Shown here: positions 1 through 11,800 of the stretch, piece after piece
Layout of the letters: each line of letters opens with the position of its first letter
Position numbering within the stretch: the stretch's first letter is position 1
DNA from: Liolophura sinensis
Taxonomy: Eukaryota; Mollusca; Polyplacophora; Chitonida; Chitonidae
Direction: 5' to 3'
DNA: 64,000 nucleotides
NCBI RefSeq assembly: GCF_032854445.1
Contig: NC_088302.1
Span: forward strand, 19,835,338 to 19,899,337
Notes under the pieces: generated by a model
What the model saw: the letters and a program-made list of their open reading frames with translations, nothing else
The model's database searches: none
Told to the model about the DNA's origin: nothing
Program-made: the position numbers and the translations under genes

Positions 1-343
1 GGATTCTGGACCCTGGAATCTGTGAAAAACTTGGTCAGCATGTAAGGCTATGTCATCAGTATCACCACTAGTAGATTCTGGAATCCATGTTAGGCTATGT
101 CATCAGTATCATTACCAACAGATTCTGAACCCTGGAATCTGTGAAAAACTTGGTCAGCATGTAAGGCTATGTCATCAGTATCACCACTAGTAGATTCTGG
201 AATCCATGTTAGGCTATGTCACCAGGATCATTACCAGCAGATTCTGGACCCTGGAATCTGTGAAAAACTTGGTCAGTAAGCATGTAAGGCTATGTCATCA
301 GTATCACCACTAGTAGATTCTGGAATCCATGTTTACAGGACGG
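1..343. repeat. Tandem repeat, about 118 bp, three copies
   Basis: Three successive near-identical units start near 1, 120 and 238. Each has a 'gattctgg..ccctggaatctg' block and a shorter 'gattctggaatccatgtt' block, joined by 'aggctatgtcatcagtatca'. The array may continue left of the window. No reading frame resembles a known protein. Confidence 0.9.
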
Positions 344-1100
344 AATGTTTACACATATCATTCTCACCCGTTTTTCAAGTCTGAACATAAAATTCCTAAG
401 ACAAAAAAGAGGAAACAAAAAGTAAAATGACTGGGTTAGATAACATTTAATCACTTTTCTGGTGCAGAAAACAAATTACATAAGTTAAGTGAGTTCACAG
501 CTGGGATATATATATATATATATATATATACAGGTTAGAATGTCTATACTAGCCTTGCACTTTAAACATGGGTTTACCCCCTCCACCCTCCCCCCACCCC
601 AAGAAATTAAAAAATAAACAAAAATGGACCTTAATTCATGCTGATATACACGCATCGTTACGAATAAACAAGAATAAAAATATTAGTTATTTCTATTTCT
701 AGGCAGACACTCTAACTATTAGATCACCAAAGCTGTCAGAAAAAGACTTGAAACTGGTCTATCAAACACGTATACCCGTTACTTCATTCTGCAGAAGTAG
801 TTTGTAACGCTAGATCGTTGTAATATTTGAACAGTTATGCAGTTAAGGACAGGTGTGTTTTTACATTACCTATAAATCTGCATGGAAAATGTGCTGGAAT
901 TTTCATGTGAGGATTTTTTGCATCGGTGAACATTGAAATATAAGATGTATTTATATTTACATTTTATACAAAGGTACATATTCCTGAGATCAATGCAAAA
1001 ATAAAAATTGATAAAATCATGGAAATAATCAGAATATAGAAATTTGGTACTGAATTTACATGTGCAACTACAACACAAGTTATTTATTTATTTTTTTTTT

Positions 1101-1330
1101 TATTGGTGTTTTACGCCGTACTCAAGAATATTTTATTCATACGACGGCAGTCAGGATTATGGTGGGAGGAAACCCACGACCATCCGCAGGTTGTTGCAGG
1201 GCTTCCGACTTACAGCCGGAAACGAAGCCAGCATGAGCTGGACTTGAGCTCACAGGGACTGCATTGGTGAGAAACTCCTGGGTCATTACTCTGTGCTAGT
1301 TCACTAACCAACTGAGCCATGGAGGCCCCC
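1101..1330 (-). mobile_element. SINE family A, nearly full length
   Basis: Read on the minus strand, it begins with a tRNA-like head ('ggcctccatggctcagttgg', an A-box-like motif), continues through a conserved body and ends in the family tail just before a T-rich stretch. The same sequence recurs, for example at 19.9, 39.1, 52.1, 58.2 and 60.1 kb. Confidence 0.85.
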
Positions 1331-2518
1331 AACATGACGTATGAGGCAAGTATATACGTATTGGAGACGCTGTCATACAGTTGGGATGGTAGGTTACTTT
1401 GAAATAGCACTGTTATTATATGCAGGACATCATTATGAATCTGACTTGGCCCATTCACAATTCCACCTCCATTGAATTCTCCTCCACTAATTCATCTGGT
1501 CATGAGGTGAGAATATGCTTACATAAATCACTTATACTTATAAATTAAATCATTTTTTTTATATATAATACATATATATATATATATATATATATACAAA
1601 GAACAGTGCTTGCTCAGTACTGGCCATACAACTCTTTAGGATTCCATTGTTAAAAAATTGAGCTACATAAGAGTAGGCCTATACAAGGTGCAGAATTTGC
1701 ATGTTTGTTTTTTTTTTTCAAATTATCTCATGTTTTAAATTACATCCCGTACATTTTCTTTACTGTGTTGTTCGTTATGCTAACAAAAGCAAACCGTGCA
1801 CCTGAGACTGTCTGTTATTATCTGTTTAATTTGGTGATGTGTCTGAAAGATCAGCCAGTGGGGGGAGTTTTACATTCGAGCTCTTATCACTTACACTAAA
1901 TCAATGTCATTTGTACCTCTGGAACATGGCGAGACAGATCATTGGTAAATCAATGTCAACAAAGGTTACCCAACGTTTTTCACACGTCAGATTTTAACTT
2001 TAACGACAAAAGTGGTCGAATTCAAAACTCCTCTACTGCGGAGAACACAAACCAGAATTTCCTGGCATCCAATATACAATGTATGTATAAACAGCTGGCA
2101 AGTAGAGAGGACTGAGTGCGAACAGAATCCACCTAACAGCAACTGTCAATTACAGCAGCCCTAAGTCCTCCACATTTTCGCACACGAAAGAGCAAATTTC
2201 ATCGCAATTTATGCACATTTTTGAATATGATTTTAGAGACAAAAGTACATTGCTTAGATTGGCCAATTTCAGGGCTTTACAAAAAAGTATAACTTTTATC
2301 AGTCTGAACAGAATAATGAAATTTATGAAAACAGTGTGGGTTATTCAAGTCATATGGTGTATTATATACAAGGACTTTGATATATAAAGCTTAAAATAAA
2401 GTGGTAAATTAGAAACGTACACCTTTACTTCACAGACCTGGCGTATAAGGAAGTATGAGAACATAAAATAGACTGGCCCAACATATGCACTATATACAAA
2501 CTCATTATTAGTCACACA

Positions 2519-2737
2519 TACCCTAATTCTTCAACCTTTTCAACCAGCTCTCCAACCAATATTCTGAAACATTTTTAGCAGTTGGTGATGTGGAGGACTA
2601 ATTTGCACAGTTTTATGAAGCCTACACCTTTAATAACACAAACGAATCATTTCTAACATCGTTTTCACAACAATTGTATGCACAGATTCCACTGAAGAAA
2701 GTGTTCTAATGGTTGAAAAAGTTGAAGATTTACAGTA
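2519..2737 (+). mobile_element. MITE-like element family 1
   Basis: An element of about 220 bp whose ends are imperfect inverted repeats: 'taccctaattcttcaacc' at the left, and the complement of '..ggttgaaaaagttgaag' near the right. Related copies lie at 6.06 and 58.95 kb, with a partial reversed copy at 27.1 kb. No coding capacity, so probably a non-autonomous DNA transposon. Confidence 0.65.
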
Positions 2738-2949
2738 CCCTAGAACCTCAACAATTTCCACTAGCTAAATGTAACTTTGGAAGCAATTTGAAAACAAATT
2801 TCATCAGAATTTGAAGACTAAAATGTATTTATATGAACTTCACAGAGCTAATAGAATAATCTACCATCTAGGTCAGATATCATTCCTCGATGAAATATGC
2901 AAAAACATACACTATGTCTTTGGTCGAATTTGTCGAGGATTTAGGGTCA
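2736..2949 (+). mobile_element. MITE-like element family 2
   Basis: Abuts the preceding element. It starts 'accctagaacctcaacaa' and ends 'tgtcgaggatttagggt', which are inverted relative to each other. A related sequence with similar ends lies at 28541-28716 in an RGP1 intron. Confidence 0.45.
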
Positions 2950-3801
2950 ATCATGATCTATGATACATATATAACAAAAATAGTTCAACAGACAATTCAT
3001 GTATAAAATGGATATCATTAAACTTACTAATACTCAAACTGACTCTATAGTTCAATGAGGTGGACGGTGACATGGGGGGTTGTACTTTGAATGCTGACCC
3101 CCTCATAGCTAAAACAAGGAGAGGGGGTGGGGGTGAGGGTGAGGGATGAGAGTCTCTATGCATAGCCCTGTTCATTAAAGCTCTCTGGGGTTAACAGCAT
3201 TCAATACCATGTTAATTATAGTCATAACACTTTCACATTAGTCACATTAAAATAACTTAGCTTCAAAGTACCTCAGCTTTTTTATACTTATAAAAATGCT
3301 CTTTCCAAATATAAATTTTTCATACAGGCCTTCAAGACAAAAAAAAAAAAGCACAATATATATGTCAATGCCATCACTTATGTTATGGTCATAATACATA
3401 CATACATACATACATATATATTTATATATATATTTATGCATTTATGCATTTTACAGACCTATCGTTAACAACCAAATGTGTAAGAATATATCTTGGCCCA
3501 ATAATATAAATATGCTCCATAAAGTCCACCTTAAAAAACAATAAGTACAAATTAATATTAGGTACCATAGTTTTCATTGACTTGTCACATGATAAGATCT
3601 TTTCTGTTTCAGTTAATATCCTGTACATTAATAAATTCATTGTGGAAATAAATTTATCCTGGCTTGGCTAGTCGACTTCAGGGATTTATAAATGTTTGAG
3701 TGTATAAGGTTACACAAAATAGTCTCCATACAATATGTGTAAATAAGGACGTCAGAAAGCACAAAATTACAAGTAGCCTACTGACAAATAGGCCAAATTT
3801 T

Positions 3802-4171
3802 ATTAAACTCCACTGACTTAAAAAGATAAATATTTAACACATCACTGATGATTTTCTATCATATTCTTAAAATATAAAATCCTTTATAGATTCATTTGAG
3901 TAAGTGTTGGTTTTTTTTTTCTCGTTCAAGGACCAACACACTTTTATGTCCTCTTACTTGGGTAGGTTTTTCAGTACAAATTGTTAATTAAACTCCACTG
4001 ACTTAAAAAGATAAATATTTAACACATCACTGATGATTTTCTATCATATTCTTAAAATATAAAATCCTTTATAGATTCATTTGAGTAAGTGTTGGTTTTT
4101 TTTTTCTCGTTCAAGGACCAACACACTTTTATGTCCTCTTACTTGGGTAGGTTTTTCAGTACAAATTGTAA
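3802..4171. repeat. Tandem duplication, 185 bp, two copies
   Basis: The segment starting 'attaaactccactgactt' at 3802 is repeated almost without change from 3987. Both copies contain a T-run followed by 'ctcgttcaaggaccaacac'. The near identity implies a recent event. Confidence 0.92.
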
Positions 4172-4247
4172 AGTAACCTATCATCAGATGAATAATACCT
4201 GAGATGGTATCAAATCAAAACACATAATTCAGTGAGCGTTAGATAAG

Positions 4248-4352
4248 ACAGAGCCCGGATGAAACCCACGACCATCTGCAGGTTAATGACAGACCTTCCC
4301 AGCATGAGCTGGACCTGAACTTGCCGCGACTGCATAGGTGAGAGGCTCCTGG
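4248..4352 (-). mobile_element. SINE family A fragment
   Basis: Matches the middle of family A ('gagcccgg.tgaaacccac', 'catgagctggacctgaact', 'gtgagaggctcctggg'). Both ends are missing. Confidence 0.7.
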
Positions 4353-5269
4353 GTTGTTAGATAAGAAAGTTCTCATTTCACAATACACAAGGCACAATTC
4401 CAGATCAGAGTTATGTCCTTTTGTCACAACACGGTTATGTTGTGACATGAAATGCTATTTGCCTATCAATAGACCTGAATACCAGCTGCATAGGCCTCTT
4501 CTGAATTACCTCCCTTGTTCCACGTCAGCGACTATAACATAACACAAGATTAGTTTTTAAGCCGCGAAGCTACAAGAAGTGTTAAAGCACGCATTATGTA
4601 GGCTTTGTCAGGACACCTACGCCTATTTTTAGACAACAGAATATAAATAAGCATACCTCAGCTTCTGATAGTCACAGAAATGTCGAGAGATCTTAAATGA
4701 AGTCTTATGTTTTCAGATTAGTTAGAATGTACACAATTTATGGAGTTCATTGAAGCTCTTTACTGTATTTAATTAGGACCAGGATTTTTACATTACCTCC
4801 AAATGGATTAAAAAATTAGATACTGTTAATGTTTACCTTGAGATTTCCATATCAGTTTACAATATCAAAATCTGTTCTAAAGCTAGTTATTCAACTAACT
4901 TACGCTGCTTTATCTCCCAAACATGTCATTAACCATTTTCTGAGGTACCACCTAACCACAGTTGAAAACTCCTAAAAACATGTCTTTTAAACAGGAGAGT
5001 GGCCTCAAGGGAGGTAATTTGGCGCAGCCCTATTTAAGCCTGGAGTAAAAATAAATAGTCCTCATGATTATCATTGTCTGCTCTCAGTCTCGGCCAATTT
5101 TAAATGCTCAGAAGGGCAAGATACAATGTATATCATAAATATTCCCTGATTATGAACAACAATAAAATATACTATCAAATACCCTAATTTTATTTCATTG
5201 TTGTTGTTGTGGATCAATTTCAGAAGTGTTTTAAACACCTTAGCATGCAGTTCATCAAGAAATGGAAGG

Positions 5270-5469
5270 CACCATATCAACACATTTGGTTGATGATCCT
5301 GCACCATATCAACACATTTGGATGATGATCATGCACCATATCAACACATTTGGTTGATGACCCTGCACCATATCAACACATTTGGATGATGATCATGCAC
5401 CATATCAACACATTTGTTTGATGATCCTGCACCATATCAACACATTTGGATGATGATCATGCACCATAT
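5270..5469. repeat. 31 bp minisatellite (62 bp higher-order) just past the GBA2 stop
   Basis: The block 'caccatatcaacacatttgg' recurs every 31-32 bases. Alternate copies end 'ttgatgatcctg' and 'atgatgatcatg', giving a 62 bp higher-order period. It begins within 50 bases of the GBA2 stop on the 3' side, so it probably lies in the 3' UTR. Confidence 0.9.
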
Positions 5470-5514
5470 TATGCTGTGCACAACAAGTGCATGTCAACAC
5501 ACTGAACAACAATG

Positions 5515-5883
5515 TTAATCCGGTTTGAGCCCAATACTGATGTTGTCAAGTAATGCAGTGCTATCACTGTCTCCCTCAGCACTGCCAGTGACCTCTGCGA
5601 CAGGGCTCAGTTGTATGGTACCTTCCATGAGAACGTCTGGCTCTCCACCACCATCCAGCTTATCACGGATCGTGGGCTTGTCTCCGATACCAAACAGCAG
5701 CTGTGGTTGCCATGTTTGTAGCGCCCACTGTATGGCCCAGATGGCCAGGGGCCGCATGTAGCCCAGGGAGCGGTAACATCGACTCTCAAAGTAGGCCTCG
5801 GGAGTCTGGAACGCCAGGCCCATGTGTTCGTAACACATGTGGTAAGGGCCACTGGCAGTCCGGAAGCCTTCCTCTACCATACC
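5515..5883 (-). CDS. GBA2: GBA2 exon 17 (residues 776-897 and stop)
   Basis: Encodes [20 protein letters not shown], then [20 protein letters not shown] and [15 protein letters not shown] with E804 and R813. A poorly conserved acidic, serine-rich tail ends in TAA. That the tail lacks recognisable conservation is normal for the family. Confidence 0.96.
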   Translation of the reverse strand, partial: GMVEEGFRTASGPYHMCYEHMGLAFQTPEAYFESRCYRSLGYMRPLAIWAIQWALQTWQPQLLFGIGDKPTIRDKLDGGGEPDVLMEGTIQLSPVAEVTGSAEGDSDSTALLDNISIGLKPD

Positions 5884-8800
5884 CTGTACAAACACATACC
5901 AAATGGTGATTCAACTTGTTGGTTGGTTACGTACATGGGCTATTATTACAGTCACTTTTAACATTATGCCATATTCTTAGTGCTGCCTAACTGGAAAGCC
6001 ATACCACACACACCACACCTGTCACAATAATTACACACTGGCACCAGGCTGGCCAGCACTTACCCTAATTCTTTAATCTTTTCTACCACCAATATTTTGA
6101 AACATTCTGACAGAGCTATGGTCTGTAGAGAAATAATCTGCACAGTTTTATGAAGCTTGCATCTTTAGTGATGCTAACAAATCATTTTTGTGTCATTTTA
6201 ATAATAATTGTATGCATAAATTCCACTGAAAAAAGTGCTCAAGAGGTCGAAATGGTTGAAGATTTACAGCAAATCATCCCTTTAGGTTGAGCATTAAGTG
6301 ATAGATTAAATATCGGAGACAGGCTCAAGGACATATCCAGATGGCTCAATATATATTCATGTGATTAGTTACTAACGTTTCATACCACAACACACCGATA
6401 AGCTTACCAGAAACTGGATCATGAAAAATGGCATGGCTTGTAAACAATTCAGATTTTAAAACCTTTTTTCTTCTTTCACTTTAGTTAAACAAGCTCGAAT
6501 TTGCAACAGTTGTGATATCAACCTGATAGGCATTCGTGTCATCTTGCACTGAGGCCCTTGGTTAAGTGAATGGCCCATGTTAATAGATGGCAAGCCCGTA
6601 TTAAAAGACAGAATGTCAAACATTTGACTGACCAACCAACAAAACAATAAACAGAACAAACAACAGAACAACCACCTTAAAAGCAGATTAGTCACAACTA
6701 AAAATGGTTTATAGAATGACCCTTTGTGGGCATATGTGCAAAGTTCCCTCCCTTCTTACCTCCTGGATCATGGTAGCTGCTAATGCATACGTTGTCCCCA
6801 CCCAGAACTCATCCGACTGCACGCTGGATAGATCCTTCTTCCCATTGGGTCTCATGCCATTGATGGCTCCCATTTTACCATTGGCAAAGGACATCACATT
6901 GGTCTCATAGATGACCTTCAGAGCTGAATGGATGAACTCAGAAGGGAACACCTACATGTAAATGTACAAAAAGACAAAGAAAATACAGTTATTTAAAAAG
7001 GACAAGTTTAAAGGTGGAGAAAACATAAAAATTAAATTAAGTTCACATAAATGAGTGCAAAAAGTTAGTTGTAAGGGTGGTCTTCAATATTTTTTTTCAA
7101 TTTTTCTTTAAAGAGAATAAAAAAAACAAAAGAATAATTTTTGTATGGTGGGTATTGGGGCCACCTTTTGGTACCATGCATGGTGTCTTGGCATAATAAT
7201 GTTATAAATGAGGACATAATACATGTTTAATAAATATATCTGCACTAGAATTTGATCTTTTCAGCTAACAAATGTGTTCAATCTGGGTTCTGATCATGTT
7301 TATATTTTCAATATATTCATAAATATTATCATAATTATGTCTTATGTTTTTCTTCTCCTTTAAAGTAAGTTTTTCACACAGATATATCTTTATGACACTC
7401 TCATAGATTTCACTCATTTGTGACTTAATTCTGTATATAATATTTGATTTCATAAACATATCAAAACAATGTTCAACTCATTGGGCTTGCATGTTCAGGT
7501 ATAGTTTCACGAATATGAGAAAATAGGGAAAATGACTACAACATGCAGGTGTAGATATCTTTACAAAAGCTTGTTTCATGTCTGCCATCACATTGCCATA
7601 GTAACTGCTCTCATTGGTGAATATTTAGCTTATCTGTTCATCCTGGAGTTTAGCTGCCTTGAGGAACCATGGACCACACACCATGTCTGCCATGATGCTG
7701 TCATGGTAACTGCTCTCATTAGAGAATATTTAGCTTACCTGTTCATCCTGGAGTTTAGCTGCCTTGAGGTACCATGGACCACACAACATGTCTGCCATGA
7801 TGCTGTCATGGTAACTGTTCTCACTTGCGTCGTAGTTGTAATAACGACCTGCATTGAGGAAGTAGAATAAAGCTTTGTCAGTAAACTTGAACAGCATTCC
7901 TTAACCATTATGTATTTACATCATCAGAAAGTTAATAATTTTCCTTGGAGTAATTTGAGACTAACATACATGTACTTTGTGATTTGAAACAGAAAAGTTT
8001 ATTCAAATTTGGAGGTTAAATTTGGATGTAATTAACTCTTGGTTTCCCACCAACCAACTGAATTATGCGGCACTGTTTTACATCATAAACAACTCATGTG
8101 TCATGTCTATAGGTATAGATACCCAATTGTTTGATTTGAATTTTTCACTCACAAGGGTAGTCAGTTTTATCAATGGAGGAAACTCACGACAATCTTGAAC
8201 ACCCTATATTTTTAAAAATTTTAACAATGATGAATCCTGTAGAAACTGGCATATTCTAAGAAGATTTTAATGTTCAGAAACATTTACAACATACCTCCGT
8301 AAAGCAATCTGAGGCCAGTTGTTCAATAGTGTATCAAAGTTCAAGCCAGGCTTAAATCTTAATACGTCTTATCCTAATACAACGTAAATGGCCTTTTAGT
8401 CTACAGAAAAGTTAATACTGAACCCAAGTCCTAATACTTGGTCGAACAACTAGGCCCTGCATTCAATTTTGATCATGCATGTAAAATGGTTGAGAATGAA
8501 GAATATACATGCATATGCATTATCAGGTACCATTCCACAACTTTTCGCTGAAAGATTTCTTGCCACGGTCCAGAATTTCCTGATACTTAATGACATCTTC
8601 ATGCTTTTCCAACAACAGGCCGATCTCTACCATCATACGCACTGCAGTCAGCCATATGCCTCCACAGTATGCACTGTCAACCCAAACACAATAACAACAA
8701 CATTATTCTGAGCAAAACCATGACAAAATTACTTTCACTGTCATTGGGAAGATTGTACATTTGGGCAATGTGACTGAGTCATAAGCCTCCACAGTATGCA

Positions 8801-11800
8801 CTGTCATACCAAACACAATAACAACAACAACATTATTCTGAGCAAACCATGACAAAATTACTTTCACTGTCATTGGGAAGATTGTACATTTGGGCAACGT
8901 GACTGAGTCATAAGCCTCCACAGTATGCACTGTCACACCAAACACAATAACAACAACAACATTATTCTGAGCAAACCATGACAAAATTACTTTCACTGTC
9001 ATTGGGAAGATTGTACATTTGGGCAATGTGACTGAGTCATAAGCCTCCACAGTATGCACTGTCATACCAAACACAATAACAACAACAACATTATTCTGAG
9101 CAAACCATGACAAAAGTACTTTCACTGTCATTGGGAAGATTGTACATTTGGGCACGTGACTGAGTCATAAGCCTCCACAGTATGCACTGTCAATCCAAAC
9201 ACAAACAACATTATTCTGAGCAAACCATGACAAAATTACTTTCACTGTCATTGGGAAGATTGTACATTTGGGCAACGTGACTAGTCATAAGCCTCCACAG
9301 TACGCACTGTCAACCCAAACACAATAACAACAACAACATTATTCTGAGCAAAAACCATGACAAAATTTACTTTCACTGTCATTGGGAAGATTGTACATTT
9401 GGGCAACGTGACTGAGTCATAAGCCTCCACAGTATGCACTGTCAATCCAAACACAAACAACAACAACAAATCTTATTATTCACAACAAAACAAGACAAAG
9501 CTGATTTCAACTGTTCTTGATAAGAATGATAATTTGGGCTATACGACTGGCCTTCAATCAGACATAAGCTCTAGATTATTTACATGGGGTTTAACTTTCC
9601 ACAAATAACTCATTACTTATTATATAACACTGTTGACAGAAACTACCGAAATTTTATTCTTATCAAAGTTGTACAAAAGCCAATTTTACCAGCTTTCTCT
9701 TTGGCTACCCTTTAAACGATGGATTCACAAAATTATTTGATTATAGATTTACAAAGTCACACATAGCATTGTCAATAAATGTTTGATATTTTTATGATGA
9801 TTTGCACACACGGTAAATCACCTAATTTTTCGCCCTGAAAATCTGAATGAGTTTATTTATTTATTTATTTATTTGATTGGTGTTTCCACACCATTACAGG
9901 TTCACTGTAATATTATTGTTATTTTGTGATAAATGGGAGTTTGGGAGAAAACTCTGTTAGGAACTATTACGCATGTGGAGTGTCATGTCAAATATCCATT
10001 TTTAAACTCCGTATACGAAGCTGTAGCAGAATTTAGCGCACCACAAATCCATACATGCAAACTAGGCCTAGCAGCAGACAAGATGAAGATGTCAAATTGC
10101 GATTAAAACGACACCTACACATAGGCATTTGCACCTTTGCAGCAAAACATTTCTTGCTCATTTTGGCGTAATTTTCATTTTTGGCCCATATTTCGTAAAC
10201 AGGAATACTTAATTTACTTAATATTTAATCTCTGAGTGCCCCCAGAGGATATTTAGTCATACGGATTAGTTTTATCTGCATGCACATACAATCACTTACA
10301 ATCACAGACTTGAAATTTCCATGTGTCTACCTATTTTTGCTGGCAAAAGGCAAAACAATAATTTTATCCGTTGCTGGCAACACGTAAAATCACGTCTGGG
10401 CAAAACTGTATACAGGAAATCATAAGAAACATTCTGTTTTTAAAACCAGCGACAGTGTAGTGCGAACTCCTAATGTGATAACAAATACTGTCTTCGATAT
10501 GCCCAGGCTTGCACACAGTGCTACTGAAAATGGATAAAAATAAATTGTGGTACTTTTCGGAAACCTTGCATAGAGTATGTTTTCAAGGTTTCAAATCTGT
10601 CATCAGCTTCCTGTGCCCATGTAATTCCAATGTATTATGTCAGTCTACACACACATTTTGTTTCTTTACAGTTGGAACTGTCCTCCTATTGCAGAAGCGT
10701 TCATTTTCCTGCGTGTTTATATTTCAGCAGACAACCGTAGGCCTAACCAAAATAATCAGTTCATCAGCAGTGCACTGTGCAGTTACATTCCTTGTTTGAT
10801 GTGGTCATGCTTTCAGACAGTGTAAGAAATTCAAAGGTTTGTAAGAGAACATCACCTGTCTTAGTTCTTTCTTAGATTTTCATTTATGTGTATATTTAGA
10901 GAAGTACATGTAGGCCTACTAGTCGGGAGACCTGCACACGTGGATGTCAGTGACTTGACCCCATGTGGCAAGGATTACAAACCAGAGTGGTTAAGAGGCA
11001 ATGCAAGGTAATGAAACTGGTGGAGGGGCTAATCACTCACTTCTGTCATCTTACTGCCGTGCGAAGGCAAACTCACATGCGAAACTTTAGGTAATTTACC
11101 GTATATATTACTGACTTTTTACCAGTTTTACATTAGATGTAATTACCATATCTACAAAATTCTGAATAAGTTTGTTGGAAATGCAATTATGCCACAAAAA
11201 TTTATCATAGTGTTACAAATAACACATTCATACTGTAGTAACATTACCTTTACCACATAAAAAATGACTTGATAAACAAGATAAACTGTTAACAACTTTT
11301 GACTTTTTATACCTGGCTCCCGTTGACATCCAGCCATCATAAGTCTGGTCAGGAAAGCCTCCATTGTCAATGACACCGTCATTGTCTGTGTCCCACTGTA
11401 GGGAGTAGTCCATCACAGCCTGGGTAAGGGAATGAACACAGGTTCAGGGACAAAGCTGCTGTGTACTTACAGTGCTGGAAGCCAGGTCTAAAATTGTAGC
11501 TGTGATGATCTAGATAGGTATGGCGTCAATGAATGCTATAAGTGAACATTGAACACTTTTCAAAATAGTGTTGAAATAAACAGTTAATTAAATTCTCAAC
11601 AAGGAAATAAAACAATCTGCTTTGCTAATCATATTTCTAACATATTACTTCTAATTTCTACTGCATATGAAGACTAAGACTGACAGCCTATTTATTGTCT
11701 GCCACATAAGCCCTGTGCACCTGTCCAACGGTCCTGTACACCTGCCGCATAGTCCTCGTACACCTGTCACACAGTCCCTATACACTTGGCTGCTTCATAG

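Larger units (their letters stand above)
344..5514. other. Intergenic DNA downstream of GBA2
   Basis: No exon is recognisable here. The stretch holds two TA microsatellites (about 506-530 and 1572-1596), a SINE, two MITE-like elements, a 185 bp tandem duplication, a SINE fragment and a 31/62 bp minisatellite, each listed separately. A reverse-strand AATAAA at about 5189-5194 is a candidate poly(A) signal for GBA2. The other open frames are short and look like chance. Confidence 0.7.

Noticed and set aside
8703-9469. Long minus-strand frame repeating [18 protein letters not shown]
   Set aside because: It is the 128 bp exon 14 array read in a frame different from GBA2. No protein match.
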